A stretch of 64,000 bases of DNA from an uncultured Lachnospiraceae bacterium (lineage in GTDB: Bacteria; Bacillota; Clostridia; Lachnospirales; Lachnospiraceae), in NCBI GenBank assembly GCA_902781895.1, contig CACZLA010000007.1, positions 1 to 64,000 on the forward strand, written 5' to 3'. Within the stretch, counting starts at the first letter, position 1. Each line of letters opens with the position of its first letter. This document shows, in pieces, positions 26,382 through 36,126 of this stretch. The position numbers were made by a program, and so were the translations under genes. Below the pieces are notes generated by a model. The model was given only the letters and a program-made list of their open reading frames with translations. It was not told where the DNA came from and did not search any database.

Positions 26382-28781
26382 ATGAACAAACGCTCTATAC
26401 GTGTACTTGAATTTTATAAAATACTGGACCAGCTGTCAGAATATGCAGTCACCGAAGGGGCAAAGAAAAAGATATCAAAACTGAAGCCCTATAATGACCG
26501 CATGACTATAGAAGGACTACAGCAGAATACCAGAGATGCGTTTCTGAGACTCGAACGTAAGGGACAGGTCTCTTTTTCCGGTGTGAGAAATGTAAATGAA
26601 AGTCTGAAGCTTCTTGAGATAGACTCGGCTCTGTCCGCTTCGGAGCTCCTGGATATAGCAGGACTTCTTGAAGCCGCCGCCGAAGTGAAAAACTACGGAG
26701 ACGAAGGTTCTGCTGACAAAGATAACGAAACGGGTGTTAGTTACGACTCCCTCACCGCATATTTTGATGAACTCATCCCTCTCGAAGATATTTCCTCTGA
26801 AATCAGAAGATGTATCATCTCATCCGATGAGATAGCCGATGATGCTTCCGGAACATTGAAGACCATCAGAAGAAAAATAGTATCAACCGAAGCAGAACTC
26901 CATAACACGCTTAATAAAATAATAAAGAACTCAAGCAACAGAGATATGCTGATGGATGCTCTGGTCACCATGCGTAATGGCAGGTACTGCATCCCGGTAA
27001 AGATAGAACATAAGAATGCATTTCCCGGAATGGTTCACGATCGCTCTTCTTCCGGATCAACTGTTTTCATAGAACCCATGCAGGTGGTTGAACTGAATAA
27101 CAGCATTCAGGAGCTCAGAACCGATGAACAGCTGGAGATAGAAAAAATCCTTTCAGACCTAAGCCATATGATGGTTCCGGTACGGGAAGACATTTATAAT
27201 GATTATAAAACTCTTACTGAGCTGGACTTCTGCTTTGCCAAGGCCAAATATGCCAAAGCTACAGGAGCTACAGAACCGGTATGGAATGAGGAGGGAATTA
27301 TCGAGTTAAAAAGAGCTATCCATCCCCTTCTCGACAGAAAAACCGCAGTACCTATCGACCTGACTCTGGGAGAAAATTACACACTTCTCATTATTACAGG
27401 TCCGAATACAGGCGGTAAAACCGTATCCCTCAAAACTCTCGGTCTGCTTACTCTTATGGGACAGGCGGGACTGCATATACCTGCAATGGAAGGAAGCAGA
27501 CTCAGTATATTTGAAGATGTATTTGCTGATATCGGAGATGAACAGAGTATTGAACAGAATCTGTCAACATTCTCATCTCATATGAGCAATATAGTATATA
27601 TAGTCAAACATGCAAATGACAAGTCTCTCGTTCTCTTTGATGAACCGGGAGGCGGAACAGATCCGGCCGAGGGTGCAGCACTTGCCATTTCCATACTCGA
27701 AGACCTGAAGCTGAAGGGTGCCAGAGTCATGGCAACCACACATTATACCGAGCTGAAAACCTACGCCATTGGAACCGATGGTGTGGAAAATGCCTCCTGT
27801 GAGTTTGACATGGAATCACTTAAACCCACATACCGGCTTATGATAGGTATACCGGGATCTTCAAATGCATTTGCCATCGCCAAAAGACTGGGAATGCCTG
27901 ATGCAATTATCGAAGCAGGTAAGGTAAATATCGATGAAGAGCAGCAGAATATGGAGCGTATCATCGCCCAGCTTGAAGAATCAGAAAAAGAAGCAACAAG
28001 ACTGAGAAATGAGCTTGAAATAGAAGAAAGATCCCAACAGCAGCTTCTGAAGAGACTATCCGAAAAAGAGGAGAAGCTGGACACCAAAAAGGAAGAAATT
28101 CTGGAAAAAGCCCGCATCGAGGCCAGAGAAATCCTTGAAGATGCAAAGTCTGTTGCCGATGACGCAATAAAAAGCTATAATAAATGGTTGAAGAACCCTT
28201 CTTCTGTCGATACTCGCGACCTGGAGAAGAAGAGATCGGATATAAGAAACAAACGGGATAAGATGACATCCAAGGAAGAAAAGCCGCTTCAGAGTTCCGG
28301 TCATAAAACCGGAGACTTCCGAATCGGAGACAAGGTCCGTGTACTTAGTCTGAATGTTGACGGTCACATAGTTGAGCTTGCAGATTCAAAAGGACTCTTC
28401 CTTGTTGAAATGGGTATACTTACCTCCAGATTCCCTGCAAATGATCTTCTCATTATTGAAGAAAAAACAGAGGGCATCAAAGAGGTTCAGAAGAAATATA
28501 CACATGCCGGAAACAGTGCATCAGGCGTTGCATTTACATTTAAGCCTGAGATCAATCTGCTTGGCAAGACTGTGGATGAAGCCATAGCAGAGCTTGATAA
28601 GTATCTTGACGATGCACTGCTGACTCACGTTGAGAAGGTAACTATCATTCACGGAAAGGGCACCGGTGCACTGCGAAAAGGTATCGCGGATTATTTAAGA
28701 AAGAAGAAGTTTGTTAAAGAATTCAGAAACGGCGAATTCGGTGAAGGTGATGCCGGAGTGACTATTGTTACTTTTAAATAA
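26382..28781 (+). CDS. mutS2: MutS2 (recombination suppressor / ribosome-collision endonuclease)
   Basis: This 799-residue protein has the MutS2 core with clamp helices, ATPase Walker A GPNTGGKTVSLKTLG (about 341-355), Walker B LVLFDEPGGGTDPAEG, a long coiled coil (about 520-640) and a C-terminal Smr nuclease domain with INLLGKTVDEA and IIHGKGTGALRKG. It lacks mismatch-recognition domain I. In Firmicutes MutS2 acts on branched DNA and on collided ribosomes. The length is normal. The 207-nt divergent spacer before it should hold the promoter. Confidence 0.95.
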   Translation: MNKRSIRVLEFYKILDQLSEYAVTEGAKKKISKLKPYNDRMTIEGLQQNTRDAFLRLERKGQVSFSGVRNVNESLKLLEIDSALSASELLDIAGLLEAAAEVKNYGDEGSADKDNETGVSYDSLTAYFDELIPLEDISSEIRRCIISSDEIADDASGTLKTIRRKIVSTEAELHNTLNKIIKNSSNRDMLMDALVTMRNGRYCIPVKIEHKNAFPGMVHDRSSSGSTVFIEPMQVVELNNSIQELRTDEQLEIEKILSDLSHMMVPVREDIYNDYKTLTELDFCFAKAKYAKATGATEPVWNEEGIIELKRAIHPLLDRKTAVPIDLTLGENYTLLIITGPNTGGKTVSLKTLGLLTLMGQAGLHIPAMEGSRLSIFEDVFADIGDEQSIEQNLSTFSSHMSNIVYIVKHANDKSLVLFDEPGGGTDPAEGAALAISILEDLKLKGARVMATTHYTELKTYAIGTDGVENASCEFDMESLKPTYRLMIGIPGSSNAFAIAKRLGMPDAIIEAGKVNIDEEQQNMERIIAQLEESEKEATRLRNELEIEERSQQQLLKRLSEKEEKLDTKKEEILEKARIEAREILEDAKSVADDAIKSYNKWLKNPSSVDTRDLEKKRSDIRNKRDKMTSKEEKPLQSSGHKTGDFRIGDKVRVLSLNVDGHIVELADSKGLFLVEMGILTSRFPANDLLIIEEKTEGIKEVQKKYTHAGNSASGVAFTFKPEINLLGKTVDEAIAELDKYLDDALLTHVEKVTIIHGKGTGALRKGIADYLRKKKFVKEFRNGEFGEGDAGVTIVTFK

Positions 28782-28786
28782 GAACG

Positions 28787-28833
28787 CACCTCATCCGGTT
28801 CCTTCGGAACCACCTTCCCCTCAAGGGGAAGGC
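28787..28833. repeat. Dispersed double-hairpin repeat (CACCTTCCCC-TCAA type)
   Basis: Two consecutive perfect hairpins: ggttcc/ttc/ggaacc (28797-28811) and ccttcccc/tcaa/ggggaagg (28813-28832), preceded by cacctcatccg. From memory, the CCTTCCCCTCAAGGGGAAGG unit after a variable hairpin is a dispersed repeat in many Clostridia; I could not search for this. It fills the mutS2 to regulator spacer, and on the minus strand the first loop is GAA. Confidence 0.75.
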
Positions 28834-28861
28834 ATACATTCACAACACAAGGGGGATTATT

Positions 28862-29581
28862 ATGCTTAAACAAAAGGTTCTAATAGTAGATGATGATGAG
28901 AATATCGCAGAACTGATATCTCTTTATCTTGAAAAGGAGCAATACGATACAGAAACCGCAAACAGCGGTGAAGACGCACTTAAAATAGTCGAGGTTTATA
29001 ATCCCGATCTTATTCTTCTGGATATCATGCTTCCGGGTATGGACGGCTATGAAGTATGCCAGCAGATAAGGAAAACCAGAGAAACTCCGATCATAATGCT
29101 TTCCGCAAAGGGTGAGGTATTTGATAAGGTTCTCGGTCTTAAGATGGGCGCCGATGATTATATCGTAAAGCCTTTCGATTCAAATGAAATGGTTGCCAGA
29201 GTAAGTGCCGTTCTCAGAAGATCAGGAACATCAAAGTCGGAAGAATCTACACCCGCAACTGACTTTGAACATACAGGTGATTATGTGGAATTCGAGCAGC
29301 TTATCGTTAACATTTCCAACTATACCGTTATATTTGAAGGAAAGAATCTGGAAATGCCGCCGAAGGAGCTGGAGCTTCTCTATTTCCTTGCTTCACATCC
29401 AAATCAGGTATTTACCAGAGATCAGCTTCTCAATCAGCTTTGGGGCTATGATTTTATAGGAGACACAAGAACTGTCGATGTTCATATAAAGAGGCTTCGT
29501 GAGAAGCTCGGAACCTCATACAACTGGTCAATCCAGACAGTTTACAGGATAGGTTATAAATTTGAAGTAGTTTCGAGGTAA
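28862..29581 (+). CDS. OmpR/PhoB-family response regulator
   Basis: This 239-residue regulator has a receiver domain with acidic pocket DDDE (10-13), phosphoacceptor Asp54 in LILLDIMLPGMDG, and Lys in DDYIVKPFD. A winged-helix DNA-binding domain (about 140-236) has MPPKELELLYFLA and RDQLLNQLWGYDF plus VDVHIKRLREKL. It is followed after 4 nt by its sensor kinase. The target genes are unknown. AAGGGGGATTATT precedes the ATG. Confidence 0.95.
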   Translation: MLKQKVLIVDDDENIAELISLYLEKEQYDTETANSGEDALKIVEVYNPDLILLDIMLPGMDGYEVCQQIRKTRETPIIMLSAKGEVFDKVLGLKMGADDYIVKPFDSNEMVARVSAVLRRSGTSKSEESTPATDFEHTGDYVEFEQLIVNISNYTVIFEGKNLEMPPKELELLYFLASHPNQVFTRDQLLNQLWGYDFIGDTRTVDVHIKRLREKLGTSYNWSIQTVYRIGYKFEVVSR

Positions 29582-29585
29582 AACT

Positions 29586-31142
29586 ATGCAGCATTCAGCA
29601 CTGGACAGGATATATCTGGCATTTCTTTTAATCCTGATAGTATCCTTCGGCTTTCTTATATTTTTCATATCCTTCTTTACAAGAAGATCTCTCATTTCAG
29701 AGAAAAAGACAACTCTGACAAATGAGTCTACGCTTATTGCCTCTCAGGCCGTAAGCAATTACATGGCCGGGAAGCTTACTGCCGCTGGACTGGCTACGCT
29801 TTTTGATTACTATTCGGAAACACTTAAGTCCGATATCTGGTACGTTGATGAGAGTGGAAAGATTATCGCTACGTCAGGATATTTTGACGATAACACTTCC
29901 GCTAAGACAAGTATGGCAACTTCAGATCGTCCCACCATTGCCATCCAGAAAAAACTCCCTCGAAGTATTTATAATCTGGCCCCCAAATATGATATTCACA
30001 AAAATACATCCGAGGTTTCTGACTTTCATGGTATTTACAGTGATGACGTCATCTCTGTAAATGCTCCTATCGTTCTGGACTATTATGATACAAAAACCGG
30101 AAAGACCACCCGGGTGAATAGCGGGGCTCTGATCATACATTCCGACACCGAGGATATCAACAGCATGCTGAAAAACATTTACAGTATCAGCTTTATCCCA
30201 TGTCTCGTTATCATTATCATTGCATTTGCACTGCTTCAGATAATCTCCCATAAGGTCCTCAGGCCTATAAAGAAGCTGGCTGAGGTTGCACAGGAATACT
30301 CACGAGGAGATTTCGATGTACAAACCGAAATAGATTCCGACGACGAGATAGGCCAGCTGGCCAGCTCTATGGAATATATGGCATCCGAGCTTTCACAGCT
30401 GGAGGAATACCGTCATGAATTCATTTCCAATATATCTCATGACTTCAGAAGTCCGCTGACTTCCATCAAGGGCTATGTTACAGCCATGCAGGACGGAACC
30501 ATCCCTCCTGAGAAACAGAGCCGGTATCTGGGTATCGTACTGGATGAGACAAATCGTCTGACAAAGCTTACCCAGGGACTGCTGGATCTTAACCGACTTG
30601 AAATTTACGGTCCGTATATGAACCTTACGGATTTCGATTTTATTGATATAGTACGTACAACACTGAATACATTTGAAATAAAATGTATCGATAAAAATAT
30701 AGCAATATTCCTGAACAATCATGCCGAGCAGACTATTGTCACTGCAGATAAAACAAAGATACAGCAGGTTGTTTATAATCTTCTGGATAATGCCATCAAG
30801 TTTACGCCATCCGGAAAGCACATATATATGACCATCAATGAAAAGGGTGAAAAGCTTCTGGTTTCCGTACGTGACGAAGGTATCGGAATGAGTGAAGAAA
30901 CCCAGAAAAAGATCTGGACCAGATTCTATAAGGATGATACCAGTCGTGGAAAGGATAAAGCCGGAACAGGACTGGGACTGGCTATAACAAAAGAAATCAT
31001 TAAAGCACATAATGAAACCATAACAGTTACCAGCACCGAAGGAGTGGGCTCTGATTTCGTATTTACCCTTAAGAAAGCCGTTGCAGATGCTACTCATTCC
31101 GGTGAGACTCAGATACTTGTAAATCCGACTAATTTTAATTAA
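29586..31142 (+). CDS. Membrane sensor histidine kinase (HAMP)
   Basis: This 518-residue kinase has two transmembrane helices (about 10-32 and 200-221) enclosing an outside sensor domain of about 165 residues. HAMP follows (about 222-275), then HisKA with His285 in NISHDFRSPLTS, HATPase with VYNLLDNAIKFTP (N box), DEGIGMSEETQ (G1) and GTGLGLAITKE (G2). It should phosphorylate the adjacent OmpR-type regulator. The sensor region resembles double-Cache/PAS-type outside domains, but the ligand is unknown. Confidence 0.95.
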   Translation: MQHSALDRIYLAFLLILIVSFGFLIFFISFFTRRSLISEKKTTLTNESTLIASQAVSNYMAGKLTAAGLATLFDYYSETLKSDIWYVDESGKIIATSGYFDDNTSAKTSMATSDRPTIAIQKKLPRSIYNLAPKYDIHKNTSEVSDFHGIYSDDVISVNAPIVLDYYDTKTGKTTRVNSGALIIHSDTEDINSMLKNIYSISFIPCLVIIIIAFALLQIISHKVLRPIKKLAEVAQEYSRGDFDVQTEIDSDDEIGQLASSMEYMASELSQLEEYRHEFISNISHDFRSPLTSIKGYVTAMQDGTIPPEKQSRYLGIVLDETNRLTKLTQGLLDLNRLEIYGPYMNLTDFDFIDIVRTTLNTFEIKCIDKNIAIFLNNHAEQTIVTADKTKIQQVVYNLLDNAIKFTPSGKHIYMTINEKGEKLLVSVRDEGIGMSEETQKKIWTRFYKDDTSRGKDKAGTGLGLAITKEIIKAHNETITVTSTEGVGSDFVFTLKKAVADATHSGETQILVNPTNFN

Positions 31143-31160
31143 CAACAGAAAGGACTATAA

Positions 31161-31649
31161 ATGAGAAAACAAATACTTGACCTTCTTGAAGGAAACAGCA
31201 AACTCACTCCTGCCGAAATAGCAGCCATGATCGGTGCAGATGAACAGGAAGTCGCAAACGAAATAAAATCCATGGAAGAGGAAAAAATCATCTGCGGTTA
31301 TCATACCCTGGTTGACTGGGAAAAAATGGATAAGGATACGGTGTCAGCACTTATAGGTGTAAAGATATCTCCCGTAAGAGGTGAGGGCTTTGACCGTATA
31401 TCAAAACGCATCAGCAGATTTGATGAAGTCAAATCCGTATATCTGATGTCAGGGGCCAGCAATGATCTGATCCTTACCATCGAAGGAGAATCTCTGAAAG
31501 AAATATCAAAATTTGTTTATGAAAAAATAGCTCCCATGGATACAGTAGTATCTACTGCTACATTTTTCGTTTTAAAGAAATACAAAGACAACAATGTTAT
31601 CCTAGATGACGACCGTGAAGAGGACGAAAGAATCCAGATAATGCCATGA
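31161..31649 (+). CDS. Lrp/AsnC-family regulator next to an aminotransferase
   Basis: This 162-residue regulator has an N-terminal winged helix (about 1-50) and a RAM ligand-binding domain (about 65-135) typical of Lrp/AsnC. The tail is strongly acidic (DDDREEDERI). AAAGGAC lies before the ATG. It sits 19 nt after the histidine kinase and 190 nt before a class I aminotransferase; in Bacillus the AlaR/AlaT (YugG/YugH) pair has the same order, so it may control that neighbour in response to an amino acid. Confidence 0.85.
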   Translation: MRKQILDLLEGNSKLTPAEIAAMIGADEQEVANEIKSMEEEKIICGYHTLVDWEKMDKDTVSALIGVKISPVRGEGFDRISKRISRFDEVKSVYLMSGASNDLILTIEGESLKEISKFVYEKIAPMDTVVSTATFFVLKKYKDNNVILDDDREEDERIQIMP

Positions 31650-31708
31650 CGTTATTTAAACAAAATGACAATAAAACTATGTCATTCTGAACGAAGTGAA
31701 TTAGCTCA

Positions 31709-31807
31709 CGATTCGAAGAATCGGGGGTCTGTCCGAAGGACAGAAGCATTCTGCGTAGCAGAATAAAAGACATACGGAGTATGGCTTTTATATCACGAAG
31801 TGATATA
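31709..31807. repeat. Second cluster of micro-hairpins, all with GNA triloops
   Basis: Five consecutive perfect hairpins: 31709-31723 (cgattc/gaa/gaatcg), 31728-31744 (tctgtcc/gaa/ggacaga), 31748-31764 (attctgc/gta/gcagaat), 31771-31783 (catac/gga/gtatg, extended by aaaag/ctttt around it) and 31789-31807 (tatatcac/gaa/gtgatata). All loops are GNA on the plus strand. The string gtcattctgaacgaagtgaa just before it (31681-31700) resembles a repeat seen in many bacteria, from memory. The cluster lies in the spacer before the aminotransferase. Confidence 0.82.
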
Positions 31808-31841
31808 GCTCAAGAATCTTATATAAATAAAGAGGAAAAAA

Positions 31842-32993
31842 ATGAAAGAACTATGCCATGTAGCTGAAAATATAAAACCATCCGGAATAAGAAAATTCTT
31901 TGACATCGTAAGCGAGATGCCCGATGCCATATCTCTTGGTGTGGGAGAACCCGACTTTGATACTCCATGGCATGTAGTTGATGAAGGAATATATTCCCTC
32001 GAAAGAGGAAAGACCTACTATACCTCAAACTCAGGTCTCATAGAACTGAGAAAAGAGATCTGCAAATGGTATGCAAAGAAATATAATGTTCATTACGAAG
32101 CAGCAAATGAAACATTAATTACAGTAGGAGGCTCCGAAGGAATCGACCTGGCTCTTCGTGCCCTTATAAACCCCGGTGATGAAGTTATCATCCCAGAGCC
32201 AAGCTATGTTTCCTACGTTCCATGCGTAAGTCTTACAGGGGGAACCCCTGTAACCATAGACCTTAAAAATGAAAACAAATTTAAGCTCACTGAGGCAGAG
32301 CTTCGCGAACATATAACAGACAAAACGAAGGTACTCATTCTTTCCTATCCCAACAACCCTACCGGGGCCATCATGACAAAAGCCGATCTGGAACCCATAG
32401 CAAGACTGGCTGTGGAAAATGATCTGTATGTCATATCAGATGAGATATATTCAGAGCTTACCTATACTAAGGAACCACACTGTTCTATCGCATCATTTCC
32501 CGGAATGCATGACAGAACCATCGTAATAAATGGATTCTCAAAAGCCTATGCTATGACCGGATGGAGGATGGGCTATGCCATGGCTCCGGAAAATATCGCC
32601 TCTATCATGACAAAGATTCACCAGTTCTGCATCATGTGTGCACCTACAACCAGTCAGTATGCTGCTATAGAAGCTCTGAAAAACGGTGACAAGGATATAG
32701 CCATGATGCGTAAATCCTACGACGAAAGAAGACGTTATCTCTTAAAGAGACTGGCGGATATGAACATGCCCGCCTTTGAACCGGAGGGTGCATTTTACAT
32801 CTTCCCCGATATCTCACGCTTTGGCATGAGCTCCGATGAGTTTGCCACAAAGCTTCTTAAAGAACAAAAACTCGCCGTCGTTCCCGGTACTGCATTCGGA
32901 AACTCCGGCGAAGGTTTTATTCGTATTTCTTACGCTTACTCTATCGACCAGCTGAGAGAAGCTCTGAACAGGATAGAGGATTTCATCAGTTGA
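31842..32993 (+). CDS. PLP-dependent class I/II aminotransferase (AlaT/aromatic type)
   Basis: This 383-residue fold-type I aminotransferase has PLP Lys in INGFSKAYAMTGWRMGY, the conserved NNPTG in LSYPNNPTGAI, the Asp/Tyr pair in VISDEIYSEL, and Arg near the C-terminus in GFIRISYAYS. It belongs to the aspartate/aromatic/alanine group. The adjacent AsnC regulator suggests alanine or aromatic amino-acid metabolism, as for B. subtilis AlaT. The substrate is not decided by sequence. AGAGGAAAAAA lies before the ATG. Confidence 0.9.
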   Translation: MKELCHVAENIKPSGIRKFFDIVSEMPDAISLGVGEPDFDTPWHVVDEGIYSLERGKTYYTSNSGLIELRKEICKWYAKKYNVHYEAANETLITVGGSEGIDLALRALINPGDEVIIPEPSYVSYVPCVSLTGGTPVTIDLKNENKFKLTEAELREHITDKTKVLILSYPNNPTGAIMTKADLEPIARLAVENDLYVISDEIYSELTYTKEPHCSIASFPGMHDRTIVINGFSKAYAMTGWRMGYAMAPENIASIMTKIHQFCIMCAPTTSQYAAIEALKNGDKDIAMMRKSYDERRRYLLKRLADMNMPAFEPEGAFYIFPDISRFGMSSDEFATKLLKEQKLAVVPGTAFGNSGEGFIRISYAYSIDQLREALNRIEDFIS

Positions 32994-33006
32994 TCATAAT
33001 TCCGTT

Positions 33007-36000
33007 TTATTTGCTGACCCATTCATAGGTATAATCAATGGAAATCGCAGGACTGTCTGAGCCTTCATCATAAAGGAGTATCTGCTTACAGAGTCCTCCC
33101 TCCATAAAAATCTCTACTTTCTGCTTATCATAATCAAGACCATTTCCGTTTACGTATATCCAGCCATCTCCGGTCATGCCGTTATAAGCCTCATCATAGG
33201 TTATGGTTCCCGAGAAGCTGCCATATACATTTGTATATGAGTATGATGTAACTCTGTGATCATAGTAGTCACTATTTACATCTCCGATTTCTTCATACCC
33301 GTATTCAGCGCTAAGTTCATCTCCCGTTATTCTTGCAAGCTTTCCATCTTCTGTATATGAATACGTTGTAACAAAATTATATCCACTTGGTTCATTCACA
33401 CATTCATCAATAGTTCTTGCAGCCAGATTTCTGTTATATGTAATAGTTGAAGCCAACTCCGGCGTTTCATCTCCTACCCAGGTAACCACCGTCTGAGACA
33501 GATAACCATCTGCATCATACGAATATTCTTCATACATATCCTGTGCTGTAGTTTTATTTATCTTTATCGGATAAAGTCCGTTTATCCGGTACAAATAATA
33601 TGAATCTCCTCTGCTTGATACTCCGGGATAAAGGAATCTATACTCAGGATGTGTCATGTCTCCTATCCTGGGCACTTCAATATCATGAAGTATTCCGTTA
33701 TTAATATCATTATCGCACGAAATGTACAATGGAGAACCGCCCGAATACAGACAGGTCTCCCCTGAAACAACATAAGCACCATCTGCACTGTTCTGAGGTG
33801 AAACCATCTCCGAAGAACCCGGGGCTGTAGTTTCTGCACCTGTATCAGGCACAGGCGTCTCTGCCTCACCGCCATCAGTTAATTCTCCATCCGTACTCGG
33901 CTTTGTATCATCTGCTTTAATGAGAGATTCTTTTCCCGCTCTCCTGAGAGCCTCCTCCACAGAGAGTCTTGCATTTACCATTCTATAGCTTCCACTCGCA
34001 TTCGGTGAATCAGGATTATCCTGAACTGCGTAGATGGTATTATACTTATCGCATACTATAGACTTAACCTCAGCTCCTGTCAGCTTCGGATCAGCGCCCC
34101 AGGTCATTGCACATACACCTGATACTATAGGTGCCGACATGGATGTACCCGACATATATCCATAGTAGCCGGTCTCCTTATCGTAAGGATGTATAGTACT
34201 GTAAATGTACTCACCCGGCGCACATATATCTACTCTGCTTCCACCATTTGACCATGCAGTCATCTGATATGTATTACCTGCCACCTGCTTTTTCTGAGCA
34301 GAGCCGACAACGATAATTCTGTTTAAAATATCATCCGGACTTATCTCAATGTTATAACAGTTTGATGCATTGATAGAACAAACAAAGCCATTAAATCCTG
34401 CGTCAATTCCTTTTCCGTTTTCCGCTCCATTTCCGGCTGACTGAACAACAACGAAATCATAACCCTTTTTCAAAAGCTTTCCGATACCTCTGGAGTAGTA
34501 AAACGCCATCTTGTTTGTATATTCATCGGAATGCAGTCTGTTAAGACCCTTTATTTCAGAATTATTATCAGTGGACGGCTTTATAAGTCCAAAAGACATG
34601 TTAATAACCTTTGCATCATTTTTCACCATATTGCAAAGGGTGTACATCTTATTTGAATCAATATCTCTGTCAACAGACCTCAGCTGGTCATAAACATCAT
34701 CAGAGCTGCACATTTCCTTTGAAACCGAACTGTCTTTGCAGGAAAATAGTATCTTTGCATTTCCGCTTACTCCGGATGCACCTTTTTTATTGTTTCTCTC
34801 GGAAGCAATAATACCTGAAACATGGGTTCCGTGGGATGACTCATAGGTGGAACTGTCTCCCATGTAGTCACTTCCATAAAGACACCTTAATTTTCCGGTC
34901 AGATCTTCATGCTCGAAATCCAGCTCTTCGTCTATCACTCCTACCGTAACCGGATCCATTTCCTTTTCATATTCCCATGCACCTCTTGCATCAACAGCTT
35001 CGAGATACCAGTTGTTTCCTAAAGGACTTTTCTCATTCCAGACAACACCATTTGACTCTTCATTATTCTCGGTTGACAGATCATTATCATTCTTCCATGG
35101 ATCGTCCGGCTTTGCATCATCAGCGACCTCGATAAACACCTCTGCCTTTGCCAGTTCAACCAGCTCTTCCCCTTCAATCTTATCTGCCAGATCATCCAGT
35201 GCATTTAGATCTGAATTATCCACTCTCAGATAAACCTCATTCAGAGTATCCGACTGACCGGCAACTGACTTGCCGTACTTCTTCAGGATTTCCTTCTTAT
35301 TATCATCACTTGCCTTGTCATCAAAGCATACGACTATTATGTTGTTAATATATGCAACATCCTCACTTTCATCATAATTAATACTCTTATCTGTTATTTC
35401 ATAAAGAGCATCATAAGGATCCGAACTGTTATAGCTGTATTCATCTATGGTTTTATCGTCTGCATAGATAATATTTGTAACACCATCGCTGGAATATTCT
35501 GCATCCCCGGGGGTTGCATCTCCACCCTTGCCAAAGGGCTTTTTGATAACAATAAATAAAACCGCCGTTAGTATAAGAACCGCCGCGATGGAGGAGAACA
35601 AAATAATATACTTGGTTTTGTTGGATTTTTTCTGAACTGATTTTTTACCGGCACCCGGACGCGGATTACCGGTCATGTTATTTTTATTTATGGACGGGTT
35701 ATTCTGAGGAATAATTGGTGCCGCATGAATGTTTTGCTGCATTCCACCCTGATTTGTTTTACTTGTGGATGCAGGTCTCACATCATAAGACGCATCCACA
35801 AGAATTCTTACAGAATCAACCTTTGAATCATGCTTGTTAATCCTGAAAACATCCTCATCAAAAAGAGCGGCACTGTCTATCTTTCGATCCTTAAGTATTA
35901 ATCCGTTTGTACTTTCAAGATCCTTTATATACCATTTTCCGTTTTCTCTGTAAAAGCATCCATGAACCCTGGATACATATTCCTTCATTATCTGGATATC

Positions 36001-36096
36001 ACATTCAGAGCTTCTTCCGAAGCTCACCACATCCTTATTGAAGGATTCAAGCTTATATGATTTTTTCCCAACATTTGTAATAATTGAAATATTCAT
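33007..36096 (-). CDS. FHA - TM - subtilisin (S8) transmembrane protease
   Basis: This 1029-residue protein has a cytosolic N-terminal FHA domain (1-100; GRSS 27-30, SRVH 42-45, STNG 62-65), a linker rich in Asn/Gln/Pro, one transmembrane helix (163-184) and a large outside part. The subtilase domain has the full triad: Asp389 in VGVIDEELD, His422 in SSHGTHVSG, Ser652 in MSGTSMSAP, with oxyanion Asn556. A likely propeptide-like region precedes it (about 200-330). The C-terminal 280 residues are Ser/Thr-linked beta repeats with YD-like motifs. Topology is FHA in, protease out, so phosphothreonine binding could control an outside protease. It is the last gene of the operon and converges on the aminotransferase with only 13 nt between. 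Confidence 0.9.
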   Translation of the reverse strand: MNISIITNVGKKSYKLESFNKDVVSFGRSSECDIQIMKEYVSRVHGCFYRENGKWYIKDLESTNGLILKDRKIDSAALFDEDVFRINKHDSKVDSVRILVDASYDVRPASTSKTNQGGMQQNIHAAPIIPQNNPSINKNNMTGNPRPGAGKKSVQKKSNKTKYIILFSSIAAVLILTAVLFIVIKKPFGKGGDATPGDAEYSSDGVTNIIYADDKTIDEYSYNSSDPYDALYEITDKSINYDESEDVAYINNIIVVCFDDKASDDNKKEILKKYGKSVAGQSDTLNEVYLRVDNSDLNALDDLADKIEGEELVELAKAEVFIEVADDAKPDDPWKNDNDLSTENNEESNGVVWNEKSPLGNNWYLEAVDARGAWEYEKEMDPVTVGVIDEELDFEHEDLTGKLRCLYGSDYMGDSSTYESSHGTHVSGIIASERNNKKGASGVSGNAKILFSCKDSSVSKEMCSSDDVYDQLRSVDRDIDSNKMYTLCNMVKNDAKVINMSFGLIKPSTDNNSEIKGLNRLHSDEYTNKMAFYYSRGIGKLLKKGYDFVVVQSAGNGAENGKGIDAGFNGFVCSINASNCYNIEISPDDILNRIIVVGSAQKKQVAGNTYQMTAWSNGGSRVDICAPGEYIYSTIHPYDKETGYYGYMSGTSMSAPIVSGVCAMTWGADPKLTGAEVKSIVCDKYNTIYAVQDNPDSPNASGSYRMVNARLSVEEALRRAGKESLIKADDTKPSTDGELTDGGEAETPVPDTGAETTAPGSSEMVSPQNSADGAYVVSGETCLYSGGSPLYISCDNDINNGILHDIEVPRIGDMTHPEYRFLYPGVSSRGDSYYLYRINGLYPIKINKTTAQDMYEEYSYDADGYLSQTVVTWVGDETPELASTITYNRNLAARTIDECVNEPSGYNFVTTYSYTEDGKLARITGDELSAEYGYEEIGDVNSDYYDHRVTSYSYTNVYGSFSGTITYDEAYNGMTGDGWIYVNGNGLDYDKQKVEIFMEGGLCKQILLYDEGSDSPAISIDYTYEWVSK

Positions 36097-36126
36097 ATAA
36101 TTCTCCGGCCGGATATAATTTGTTTA

